Source of the DNA: Flavobacterium sp.
Lineage (GTDB): Bacteria; Bacteroidota; Bacteroidia; Flavobacteriales; Flavobacteriaceae
Assembly (NCBI GenBank): GCA_016714905.1
Contig: JADKBW010000004.1
Span: forward strand, 124,001-188,000
Length of the DNA stretch: 64,000 bases
Direction of reading: 5' to 3'
The notes under the pieces were generated by a model. It was not told the DNA's origin. It did no database searches and was given only the letters and a program-made list of their open reading frames with translations. A program made the translations under genes and the position numbers. This document shows positions 46,824 through 54,175 of this stretch, piece by piece (the stretch's first letter is position 1; every line of letters starts with the position of its first letter).

Positions 46824-47267
46824 ATGAAAAGGAATTTAAGATTGTCAGCAATCACCTTATTTTTTGCCACTGTGATTGTGGGCTGTTCAAAAGATGACAA
46901 AACAACAGCAACTGGTATCACTGCTGCGCAAGTGAATACACTAATAGTAGATGGAACCTGGGATGTATCTTTGTATAACGAAGCGGGCGTTGATCAAGTT
47001 TCTGATTTTTCTGGCTACACGTTCGATTTTAATGCAGATGGATCATTGTTAGTGACTGGACCAGCAGAAAAAACAGGAACATGGAATTCAACCACCGAAA
47101 GTGGGAAAGTAAAGATTCCAATTGCATTTGAAACAGAAACAGATGGACCATTCGAGTCTATTTCCGATGATTGGTTTGTATTGACAGCCACTGATCAAAA
47201 AATAGAATTAAAGCATATTAGTGGCGGAGATGGAAGTGAAGATTTTCTAACTTTTGAAAAAAACTAA
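46824..47267 (+). CDS. Small lipocalin-like lipoprotein
   Basis: A 147-residue lipoprotein with lipobox IVGC (Cys21). After a short linker the protein is one lipocalin-like beta domain (DGTWDVSLYNEAG, YTFDFNADGSL, KTGTWNST, WFVLTATDQKIELKHISGGDG, FLTFEKN). This is homologous to the C-terminal domain of the upstream 45535 product. It may have arisen by duplication. It is followed by a terminator and has its own -7 box. Confidence 0.85.
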   Translation: MKRNLRLSAITLFFATVIVGCSKDDKTTATGITAAQVNTLIVDGTWDVSLYNEAGVDQVSDFSGYTFDFNADGSLLVTGPAEKTGTWNSTTESGKVKIPIAFETETDGPFESISDDWFVLTATDQKIELKHISGGDGSEDFLTFEKN

Positions 47268-47295
47268 CTGAAATAGCGCCCATGTTATTGCAATG

Positions 47296-47321
47296 AAACC
47301 AGCTTCGAGCTGGTTTTTTTT
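47296..47321 (+). terminator. Rho-independent terminator after the lipocalin-like gene
   Basis: AACCAGCT and AGCTGGTT pair around a short TCG loop, followed by T8. Confidence 0.87.
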
Positions 47322-47545
47322 GTGCGTCAGTTTTTGTAAGTATTATAAGAAATGTTTGACAAAGGTTAGCTATAAGATGGAGTAGAAGACGCTCCTTTTT
47401 CCACCTTTTTTTCAGAGCATTGTTCTTATCATTGCGGTTAAAGCATTTTAGCAAGGAAATTGAAAACCGACTTCCACAAAATGAAAAACCACCTCGAGCA
47501 TAGTACTTTCGGCGGTTTTTCGGTCAAAAACTAAACGAACAATCT

Positions 47546-48091
47546 TTATTTCTTTTCTAAGGGGAATTCTAAGGAAACTTTAATGTTTTCAGCAAACTTC
47601 TCTTTTACTAGACTGGGAATTTCAATGGCGTAATCTTTACACTTTACAGTAAAATTGCTAGTTGCCACTATTTTCCCAGCATTTTCCACCAAAGTGATTT
47701 TTGTTTTTATCATTTTTGTGACTCCGTGAATGGTTAAGTCACCTTCTAGTTCGTAGGTACCTTTCGAGCCACTTAATTTTGATGCGTCAAAATGGAGTAT
47801 TTTACCTTTGAAAGTAGATTTTGGGAACTTTGAAGATTCCATATAATTTTCGTTAAAGTGTTCTTCCATCAATGGAGATTTGAATTTAAAAGATTTAATA
47901 AGTGCAAGAGCGACAAAGTCGCCAGTACTTTCATCAAAAATACACGATGCTCCAGTGTTTGTTCCAGCAATTTCTACCAGGTCAGGCATAGAAGCGTCGA
48001 ACTTTATTTTACCTGAATGCGTCATCAATTTCTGAGCGAACATTGCTTCTCCTAATAATAAGAACAAGACAACAATAAGAATTCTTTTCAT
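47546..48091 (-). CDS. YceI-family periplasmic protein
   Basis: A 181-residue exported protein with a signal peptide ending AMFAQ. The YceI lipocalin-like fold is seen in THSGKIKFDAS, the FKFKSPLMEEHFNE region, YMESSKFPKSTFKG and GDLTIHGVTK. YceI proteins bind isoprenoids, polyisoprenoid quinones or other lipids in a beta barrel, often near cytochromes. It is the last gene of a six-gene operon that starts with the ankyrin gene at 51070; the gap to the cytochrome gene is 15 nt. Confidence 0.93.
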   Translation of the reverse strand: MKRILIVVLFLLLGEAMFAQKLMTHSGKIKFDASMPDLVEIAGTNTGASCIFDESTGDFVALALIKSFKFKSPLMEEHFNENYMESSKFPKSTFKGKILHFDASKLSGSKGTYELEGDLTIHGVTKMIKTKITLVENAGKIVATSNFTVKCKDYAIEIPSLVKEKFAENIKVSLEFPLEKK

Positions 48092-48106
48092 ATTAATTAA
48101 TTTAAA

Positions 48107-48457
48107 TTATTGTTCAATATATCCTTGTAGCGCCCAATTTTGAATAGTGTCTATCCGCGCTTTTGGCATTTTACCTTCTGTGGGCATGATTGACCCACAA
48201 GAACCGTCAATTTTGCAAATTAAACTACCATTTTCACAGGCGTCTTTTACCATTTCGTACGTTTGGAGATAGGGTTCTTGGCCATATTCTGGGTTATGAC
48301 ACGAATTACACTTGTCTTCCATAATGCCCTTTACATTGGCTTGGTAGGTTGGGTTCTCGACCACACCAGCGATTTCCTCGTAAGTGTTGGAATCACAAGA
48401 AATCACAGACAAAGTCATCAGGCCCAAAATCAATAGGGTTATTTTTAGTGTTTTCAT
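48107..48457 (-). CDS. Haem-binding c-type lipoprotein (single CxxCH)
   Basis: A 116-residue lipoprotein with lipobox VISC (Cys21). One covalent haem motif, C50-N-S-C53-H54, is followed by Met91 in SIMPTEGKMP as the likely distal ligand. Additional cysteines (74, 81, 87) may form disulfides. The PTYQANVKGIMEDKCNSCH context resembles the N-terminal part of flavobacterial cytochrome-c-like domains. It is envelope-anchored and could pass electrons to or from the DOMON protein of the same operon. Its stop is 15 nt from yceI and its start 2 nt after the DUF5777 stop. Confidence 0.87.
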   Translation of the reverse strand: MKTLKITLLILGLMTLSVISCDSNTYEEIAGVVENPTYQANVKGIMEDKCNSCHNPEYGQEPYLQTYEMVKDACENGSLICKIDGSCGSIMPTEGKMPKARIDTIQNWALQGYIEQ

Positions 48458-48459
48458 AG

Positions 48460-49332
48460 TTAAAATACTCTATACATGTTAAATCCAAAGTAGATGCTTC
48501 CTCCGTTCCATTTCCCATTCGCATTGGTAAAATAAGCAACATCGTTCATTGCCTGTGAGTTGGAAAATACGAGTTGAAACACGTGTCCACCCGTTTCAAT
48601 ATCAAAACCAGCGGTGAGTGGATTGTGATAGGTTTCCTTTTCCGGTTCACTTAAGCGGAAAGCATATTCTACGTTGAAACTAATTCTTTTTGACAACTTG
48701 CATCTTCCTCCACCAGCAATAAGCATTTGGTCTTTCTTTTCAGTTCCGGGCTGCGCATCATATAAGTTCTTATGCACAAACACTGGATTAATTTGAAAAG
48801 AAATCGATTCGTTAAATTTTCGTGAAATCAGTAACTGCGACGTATAAGCCAATCGGTTGTTGTCTTTGAAGTTTGGAAATTCTTCTTTATCAAACTTAGA
48901 AGAGTTAATATCCATCGTATTATACCCGACAATGCTGAGTGGAAATCCATCGATTTTTTGACTTACTAATAGATATTTAGCAGAAAGTTCAAATGTCTTA
49001 TTGAAGGTATGTCGAGAAGCACCAAGCGATAACCAATCAGCTGCCCCGTAGATGCCGCCAATTCTTGTCAACGCATTATCTAATCCAAAGAAATTATTGA
49101 TTCCTTCCGTTAAATCACCAAATCGGTGGGATACGAGAAAATACCATTCCCCTTGAATGGGAAGTTTCGTTGATTGCATACTACAAACTTGCAATCCTTT
49201 GAAGGCGGCCATCTCCATTTGTTTTCCTTTTGGTTTGATGGTATCGAGCTGGCTCAATAAGTCATCCTGCGCTGAAATACTTCCAACAAATGAAAAAAGA
49301 AAAAGCCAGGAGAAAAGATATTTAAAATTCAT
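48460..49332 (-). CDS. DUF5777-type beta-barrel protein
   Basis: A 290-residue exported protein with a signal peptide ending SISAQ. The rest is alternating polar and hydrophobic strands with conserved LPIQGEWYFLVSHRFGDL and NNFFGLDNALTRIGG, the flavobacterial DUF5777 barrel pattern, ending in an aromatic-rich FNMYRVF strand suited to outer-membrane insertion. It may form an outer-membrane pore or conduit. Its tight position (2 nt from the haem lipoprotein, 10 nt from the OB-fold gene) suggests a barrel/cytochrome pair, but direct evidence for electron transfer is lacking. Confidence 0.85.
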   Translation of the reverse strand: MNFKYLFSWLFLFSFVGSISAQDDLLSQLDTIKPKGKQMEMAAFKGLQVCSMQSTKLPIQGEWYFLVSHRFGDLTEGINNFFGLDNALTRIGGIYGAADWLSLGASRHTFNKTFELSAKYLLVSQKIDGFPLSIVGYNTMDINSSKFDKEEFPNFKDNNRLAYTSQLLISRKFNESISFQINPVFVHKNLYDAQPGTEKKDQMLIAGGGRCKLSKRISFNVEYAFRLSEPEKETYHNPLTAGFDIETGGHVFQLVFSNSQAMNDVAYFTNANGKWNGGSIYFGFNMYRVF

Positions 49333-49342
49333 TATTTCTTAT

Positions 49343-49729
49343 TTAGATTGAAAAGCACTGATCTAATTTTATTTCTTCCATCAAATCGTCGTAGCCAACA
49401 ACTCTTCCTTTAATAGTGACTACTTGGTTTTTCTTAATTGCGTTATTTGCCGTTTGAAGTGTGCAAACTATACCGTTGTCTAATGTGATTACATTGTTAT
49501 TTACATCAGCAACAATCCCTTTGACCGCGACTGCTTTTTCTAAATATTTTGCATTTGCCGAATTGGTGTTAGCGCTAAATTCCTTTGCAAGATCATTCGA
49601 ACTCACCCAAAAGTTAGTTTCTTCTTTTAGCAAATTTCTTCCGCCACCATGCATTACATAGTTAAATGCCGATACTCCCACTACGACTGATAACAGAAGG
49701 ACTAGCGCAATAATTCTCGATTTTTTCAT
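49343..49729 (-). CDS. OB-fold tRNA_anti-like protein, membrane-anchored
   Basis: A 128-residue protein. Residues 6-24 are an uncleaved-looking signal anchor. Residues about 60-128 form an OB fold of the tRNA_anti-like family (KAVAVKGIVADVNN, ITLDNGIVCTL, QVVTIKGRVVGYDDL). A periplasmic OB fold of this type more probably binds a small ligand or protein than nucleic acid. It is in the six-gene operon, with 10-13 nt gaps on both sides. Confidence 0.85.
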   Translation of the reverse strand: MKKSRIIALVLLLSVVVGVSAFNYVMHGGGRNLLKEETNFWVSSNDLAKEFSANTNSANAKYLEKAVAVKGIVADVNNNVITLDNGIVCTLQTANNAIKKNQVVTIKGRVVGYDDLMEEIKLDQCFSI

Positions 49730-49742
49730 CTTACTATTATTT

Positions 49743-50516
49743 TTAGTTAATAATTATTTTTTTCACCACTTGGTCGGCGTCATTTGCAATTTCCATAAAG
49801 TACATGCCTTTGCTTAACTCTGTCAAGTCGATGGTGTTGTTTTGATCGGTAATTTCTTTTGCTATTACTTTTAGCAACTTCGCATTCATATCATAGATGC
49901 TAATCTTATTTACCGTTATTAGATTGTTTTTTGCAATAGTAAAAACACCATTAGATGGGTTGGGATAGATTGTAATGTCACTTAAAGTGGTATAATCTTC
50001 AACACCTAAGACCGTAGAGAATGTGAGTGTTTTACTCCCAAAAGTGGAGTGCTCAGACGACACATTTGTTGACGGACCTATTCCCCAAACAATATTTAAT
50101 GAATTGTTGGCGTAAACAAACGTATAATCTTTAGCATCTCCTGTGTTAAAAGGTCTTGTGTAAACCACTGTTCTTGTACTTCCTACTACATCATTACTTT
50201 GCACCGTCAAATTATTGGTTGTATCCGTCGTTGGGGCAACGTGTCCATTGCTTGTGAAATATTGATCAAGTAGCGTGGTTCCGTACGTGTGCACGTCTTT
50301 GTTTATGGCCATATCAGATGTTCCCAATCCTATCGAAATCCACTTTGTTGATGGACCAACCATAGTGATTGTTGCGATGGATGTTCCAGAGTCAAGACTA
50401 ATTTTGACTTTCATTGCGCCAATGTTGGTCAGTAGCGTTTCTTTGAGTTGTGCGAAGCTAAATTGCATTACACCAAAACATAGCATTAGTAGGTAAGATC
50501 TTTTCATTGTTTTCAT
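49743..50516 (-). CDS. DOMON-domain T9SS type A secreted protein
   Basis: A 257-residue exported protein. The signal peptide ends QFSFAQ (start at 50516 or 50507). Residues about 25-170 are a DOMON-like beta sandwich (WISIGLGTSDM, DVHTYGTT, TRPFNTGDAKDYTFVYA, IVWGIGP), a fold that binds haem b or sugars; Met/His candidates for haem include M74-type and H-containing loops. The final 80 residues form a type A sorting domain (ITIYPNPSNGVF, SKGMYFMEI, VKKIIIN). It is expected at the cell surface, and together with the haem lipoprotein suggests redox work across the outer membrane. Confidence 0.88.
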   Translation of the reverse strand: MKTMKRSYLLMLCFGVMQFSFAQLKETLLTNIGAMKVKISLDSGTSIATITMVGPSTKWISIGLGTSDMAINKDVHTYGTTLLDQYFTSNGHVAPTTDTTNNLTVQSNDVVGSTRTVVYTRPFNTGDAKDYTFVYANNSLNIVWGIGPSTNVSSEHSTFGSKTLTFSTVLGVEDYTTLSDITIYPNPSNGVFTIAKNNLITVNKISIYDMNAKLLKVIAKEITDQNNTIDLTELSKGMYFMEIANDADQVVKKIIIN

Positions 50517-50551
50517 GATAGTTTAATTATTAGATTAGATTAAATTGAATT

Positions 50552-51070
50552 CTATTTTTGTAACAGTATTATTAATTCGGTATTTTTATTGAAAGTGGCA
50601 TAGTCAAAAGCAGTTCGATCATCTATATCTTTAATGTTTCTGTCTGCACCAGCCTTGAGTAGCAGATTTGCCAGATCATTTTTGTTAAAAAATGTTGCGT
50701 AAATTAATGCCGTCTTGCCGCCTTGATCCATCAAATTCAAATTCGCTTTTACTTGAATCAGTTTTTCGACAATGGCACTATTTCCCGACATGACAGCGGC
50801 CATTAAAGCAGTGCCCATTCCGGAATTGTAATTCACGTCTTTAACTTTATCTGCTAGAAACAGCGCAACGTCGGTGTTGCCGCGATAGCAGGCCAAAATC
50901 AGCGGACTCGACTTCTTCTCGTCGATACTATTGATTACGTCGGGGTTCTTTTTGTAGATTTCCTCTATTTCTTGTAGGTTTCCTTTTCTCGCTATATCAA
51001 AAATATTTTTGACTTGCGCATGAGCGAGAAAAGTGAAGAGCAAAAAGGAGTATGTGATTGATTTTTTCAT
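50552..51070 (-). CDS. Exported ankyrin-repeat protein
   Basis: A 172-residue protein with a signal peptide ending AHAQ. Four to five ankyrin units fill residues 25-172 (GNLQEIEEIYKKNPDVIN, SSPLILACYRGNTDVALFL, TALMAAVMSGNSAIVEKLI, KTALIYATFFNKNDLANLLLKAG, DDRTAFDYA). Periplasmic ankyrin proteins elsewhere (AnkB of Pseudomonas) support periplasmic catalase, which makes an oxidative-stress role conceivable. It is the first gene of the six-gene operon and carries candidate ECF promoter copy B, 30 nt upstream of its ATG. Confidence 0.92.
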   Translation of the reverse strand: MKKSITYSFLLFTFLAHAQVKNIFDIARKGNLQEIEEIYKKNPDVINSIDEKKSSPLILACYRGNTDVALFLADKVKDVNYNSGMGTALMAAVMSGNSAIVEKLIQVKANLNLMDQGGKTALIYATFFNKNDLANLLLKAGADRNIKDIDDRTAFDYATFNKNTELIILLQK

Positions 51071-51096
51071 CGTTGGTTTTATCGGTATTGTTAATG

Positions 51097-51124
51097 AAAC
51101 AGATTGTTAAAAAAAAACCCTACT
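51097..51124 (-). promoter_or_regulatory. Candidate ECF promoter, copy B (before the ankyrin operon)
   Basis: Minus-strand AGTAGGGTTTTTTTTT (51124 downward), GTTT with its G at 51100, exactly 17 nt after GGG and 30 nt before the ATG at 51070. Same spacing to ATG as copy A. Confidence 0.7.
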
Positions 51125-51235
51125 GAAAATCGAATAAAAAAAAACATTCTTTGTTAAGGAGCCGAAATATATATTATGAAGTACAATGTTTACTGGCAGT
51201 TTAGGAGGAAACTAAAAGATGTCTTTTCTTTCTTT

Positions 51236-51403
51236 TTATTTATTTAGCGCTCCTGATCTCGGAATTTTTCCTGTCCCGTTTGTTGCGCCATTGGTCCCTG
51301 AAGTATCTGCTGCACTACCTTTGTATTTGCTCGTGCTGCAGGAAAATAAAAGTACAGTTGCCAATACCATTAAAATCATTTTATATCGTAGTAGAGTTTT
51401 CAT
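51236..51403 (-). CDS. Small lipoprotein (55 aa)
   Basis: A 55-codon frame from ATG 51403 to TAA 51236. The N terminus is basic, then hydrophobic (MILMVLATVLLF), with lipobox LFSC (Cys22). The mature peptide is about 34 residues, Ser/Thr/Gly/Asn-rich, ending SGALNK. No known family. A near-consensus -7 box (TACCTTTA) lies about 40 nt upstream on the minus strand, divergent from ffh. The lipobox and composition make it convincing although short. A larger frame on the plus strand over the same bases is its shadow. Confidence 0.7.
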   Translation of the reverse strand: MKTLLRYKMILMVLATVLLFSCSTSKYKGSAADTSGTNGATNGTGKIPRSGALNK

Positions 51404-51521
51404 AATAGCACCTTTTAAGTTCTTATAAAGGTAGCCACGGCCTTACCATTTTGTTGTATAACTTTCTTTCTCATTCTTATACAATTTCTATGTTTTTGCG
51501 CAAACTTTGAAGTCATGCTGC

Positions 51522-51552
51522 TTTGAACCGTACCTACTTTATGTTATATTTG
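51522..51552 (+). promoter_or_regulatory. Promoter TTTG-N19-TATATTTG of ffh
   Basis: TTTG 51522-51525 and TATATTTG 51545-51552 with a 19-nt spacer, a consensus Bacteroidota promoter. It lies inside the in-frame upstream extension and sets the start at 51576. Confidence 0.85.
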
Positions 51553-51575
51553 CATCTTCAAAAACTGGAAGTATT

Positions 51576-52913
51576 ATGTTTGATAATTTAAGCGATAAAT
51601 TAGATAAGGCTTTTCACATTCTTAAGGGACATGGAAAAATCACCGAAGTAAATGTTGCAGAAACGCTAAAAGAAGTCCGTCGTGCACTATTGGATGCCGA
51701 TGTCAACTTTAAGATTGCAAAAGAGTTTACTACGAATGTAAAAGAAAAAGCAATTGGTCAAAATGTATTGACGACCCTACAACCTGGTCAACTTTTGGTG
51801 AAGCTGGTCAAAGATGAACTGACGGAATTGATGGGTGGCGATGTTGCTGGAATCAATCTCTCTGGTAATCCCACCGTAATTTTAATGTCGGGTCTACAAG
51901 GTTCCGGTAAAACGACTTTCTCTGGTAAGTTGGCTAATTTTCTCAAAACGAAGAAAAGCAAGAAACCGCTTTTGGTGGCTTGTGACGTATATCGTCCCGC
52001 GGCAATCAATCAATTGCACGTAGTTGGTGATCAGATTGGTGTTGAAGTGTATTCTGAATTAGGAAATAACAATCCAGTTGAAATTTCTTTAAATGCGATT
52101 AAGTACGCCAAAGAAAAAGGATACAACGTGGTGATTGTCGATACTGCCGGTCGTTTGGCAGTTGACGAAGAAATGATGAACGAAATTTCTAATGTTCATA
52201 AAGCCATTCAACCGCATGAAACTTTATTTGTGGTAGATGCCATGACCGGTCAAGATGCAGTAAATACGGCTAAGGCGTTTAATGATCGACTCAATTTTGA
52301 TGGGGTCATCTTAACTAAATTAGATGGTGATACACGAGGTGGAGCTGCTATAACGATAAAATCGGTGGTCAACAAACCAATCAAATTTGTCGGAACGGGC
52401 GAAAAAATGGATGCGATTGATGTTTTCTATCCTTCGCGTATGGCAGAAAGAATTCTCGGGATGGGAGATGTAGTTTCCTTGGTAGAGAAAGCGCAAGAGC
52501 AGTATAATGAAGAAGAAGCCCGAAAATTACAAAAGAAAATTGCGAAGAACGAATTCGGTTTTGATGATTTCCTTGTTCAAATTCAACAAGTGAAGAAAAT
52601 GGGGAATATGAAGGATTTAGTGGGCATGATTCCAGGTGCTTCTAAAGCGATGAAAGATGTTGAAATTGAAGATGACGCTTTCAAACATATCGAAGCCATC
52701 ATTTACTCGATGACTCCCAAAGAACGAAGCAAACCAGCGTTAATCGATATGAAACGAAAAACGCGCATCGCCAAAGGATCGGGAAGAAAAATAGAAGAAG
52801 TCAATCAGTTGATGAAGCAATTCGATCAAATGAGCAAAATGATGAAAATGATGCAAGGTCCAGGAGGGAAACAGATGATGAAAATGATGGGCGGCATGAA
52901 AGGAATGCCATAA
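51576..52913 (+). CDS. ffh: Signal recognition particle protein Ffh (SRP54)
   Basis: Binds signal sequences and 4.5S RNA for cotranslational membrane targeting. From the ATG at 51576 it has 446 residues. Order: N domain (1-90), G domain with the P-loop QGSGKTT (about 108-114), DTAGR, TKLDGDTRGG, then the Met-rich M domain ending in a KMMGGMKGMP tail. The extension to 51507 is excluded by the promoter. It is followed, after 28 nt, by a structured intergenic element. No 4.5S RNA gene was found in the window. Confidence 0.98.
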   Translation: MFDNLSDKLDKAFHILKGHGKITEVNVAETLKEVRRALLDADVNFKIAKEFTTNVKEKAIGQNVLTTLQPGQLLVKLVKDELTELMGGDVAGINLSGNPTVILMSGLQGSGKTTFSGKLANFLKTKKSKKPLLVACDVYRPAAINQLHVVGDQIGVEVYSELGNNNPVEISLNAIKYAKEKGYNVVIVDTAGRLAVDEEMMNEISNVHKAIQPHETLFVVDAMTGQDAVNTAKAFNDRLNFDGVILTKLDGDTRGGAAITIKSVVNKPIKFVGTGEKMDAIDVFYPSRMAERILGMGDVVSLVEKAQEQYNEEEARKLQKKIAKNEFGFDDFLVQIQQVKKMGNMKDLVGMIPGASKAMKDVEIEDDAFKHIEAIIYSMTPKERSKPALIDMKRKTRIAKGSGRKIEEVNQLMKQFDQMSKMMKMMQGPGGKQMMKMMGGMKGMP

Positions 52914-52916
52914 AAC

Positions 52917-52937
52917 GTTGTAGGTTGTAAGTTGTAA
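52917..52937 (+). repeat. Heptamer array (GTTGTAR)x3
   Basis: Three 7-bp units GTTGTAG, GTTGTAA, GTTGTAA directly after the ffh stop. The same unit in inverted orientation makes the array at 53147-53240. Confidence 0.7.
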
Positions 52938-52941
52938 GTTT

Positions 52942-53039
52942 GGGCGTGACCACAAGGGTCGGGCTTTTCGCACTCGCTTTTTTTGCTCCGCTAGCTCCAC
53001 AAAAAAGAGCTCAGACAATGCTACAATCCCTCACGCAGG
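52942..53039. repeat. Structured intergenic element (candidate flavobacterial dispersed repeat)
   Basis: 98 nt with GCGTGA at 52944 and TCACGC at 53031 as outer inverted ends. Inside are GGGTCGGGC and a GCTTTTTTTGCTCCGC / GCTCCACAAAAAAGAGC stem-like core. Non-coding and more G+C-rich than its flanks. I recall very similar GGGTCGGGCT...ATCCCT elements between genes of other flavobacteria; I cannot check this here. Confidence 0.55.
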
Positions 53040-53146
53040 TTTACGGTAATATTCCGATTAGCGTAAATTGTTAGTGTTTTCATTTATTCAATATTCTTAA
53101 ATAGGGAAACGCATAAAATAGGGAACAAAAAATCGTAAAAATCAGT

Positions 53147-53240
53147 AACTTATAACCAACAACATACAACCCACAACCTACAACCTACAACTTACAACTT
53201 ACAAACAATACAACCAACAACTCACAACCAACAACACAAC
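53147..53240 (+). repeat. Heptamer array (TACAACY)n forming the folD leader
   Basis: About 13 imperfect 7-bp units (TACAACC, TACAACT, CACAACC, AACAACA...). It ends 4 nt before the folD ATG, so the mRNA leader and ribosome entry site consist of repeats. Confidence 0.75.
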
Positions 53241-53244
53241 GACC

Positions 53245-54132
53245 ATGCAACTACTAGACGGAAAGAAAACATCAGACGACATCAAAAATGAGATCACTGC
53301 TGAGGTTGATTTAATGAAAAAAAACAACGAGAAAGTGCCACACCTTGCGGCAGTAATCGTTGGAAATGACGGCGCCAGTTTAACGTATGTGGGCAGCAAA
53401 GTGAAAGCTTGTGAGCGAGTGGGATTTGAGTCGACTTTAATCAAAATGCCCAGCACTACTTCTGAAACGGAATTGCTAAAAAAAATCAAGCAGCTCAACG
53501 AAGACGATGACATCGACGGATTTATTGTGCAGTTGCCGTTGCCAGAACAAATCGACACGCAAAAAGTCATTATGGCGATCGATCCGAGCAAAGACGTTGA
53601 TGGATTTCACCCGGAGAATTTCGGTAAAATGGCGTTAGATATGACGACTTTTATTCCGGCCACGCCTTTTGGAATTTTAGAGTTGCTAGAACGTTACGGT
53701 GTAGAAACCAAAGGAAAACATACCGTAGTTATTGGAAGAAGCCACATAGTCGGAAGACCTATGAGCATCTTGATGGGACGCAAAGGATTTCCAGGAAATT
53801 CTACCGTTACTTTAACCCACAGCTACACTAAAAATATTGCACAAATTACCACGCAGGCGGATATTATTATCACAGCTTTGGGCGTTCCCAATTATCTCAA
53901 AGCGGAAATGGTCAAAGATGGCGCAGTGGTGATTGACGTTGGCATCACACGCGTGGAAGACAAAACTACCGAAAAAGGCTATCGCATTACCGGTGACGTT
54001 GATTTTGAAATGGTGAGTAAAAAAGCGTCTCACATTACGCCAGTTCCCGGAGGCGTTGGGCCGATGACGATTGCGATGTTGTTGAAAAATACACTATTGG
54101 CGAGAGAGCAGCGACGATTGTCAATTAAATAG
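53245..54132 (+). CDS. folD: Methylenetetrahydrofolate dehydrogenase / cyclohydrolase
   Basis: Bifunctional enzyme interconverting 5,10-methylene-THF and 10-formyl-THF with NADP. 295 residues. YVGSK holds Y48 and K52 of the cyclohydrolase site. DGFIVQLPLP and DVDGFHP follow, then GRSHIVGRPMSILM of the NADP Rossmann domain and the C-terminal PVPGGVGPMTIAML. The order and length are typical. It acts in the cytoplasm. The leader is a heptamer array, with no visible Shine-Dalgarno sequence. Confidence 0.98.
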   Translation: MQLLDGKKTSDDIKNEITAEVDLMKKNNEKVPHLAAVIVGNDGASLTYVGSKVKACERVGFESTLIKMPSTTSETELLKKIKQLNEDDDIDGFIVQLPLPEQIDTQKVIMAIDPSKDVDGFHPENFGKMALDMTTFIPATPFGILELLERYGVETKGKHTVVIGRSHIVGRPMSILMGRKGFPGNSTVTLTHSYTKNIAQITTQADIIITALGVPNYLKAEMVKDGAVVIDVGITRVEDKTTEKGYRITGDVDFEMVSKKASHITPVPGGVGPMTIAMLLKNTLLAREQRRLSIK

Positions 54133-54175
54133 TTTGATTTATTGCTAACTATTCTGGAAGACTATATGACCTCGC

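Noticed and set aside
51219..51428. Plus-strand frame of 69 codons
   Set aside because: Overlaps the minus-strand small lipoprotein, which has a lipobox and a better promoter; the plus frame has neither.
52942..53039. 4.5S (SRP) RNA next to ffh
   Set aside because: The element has no recognisable SRP RNA helix 8 with a GGAA loop; symmetry and composition fit a dispersed repeat better.
53199..53591. Minus-strand frame of 130 codons over the folD start
   Set aside because: Antisense shadow of folD and its leader repeats; folD motifs are complete on the plus strand.
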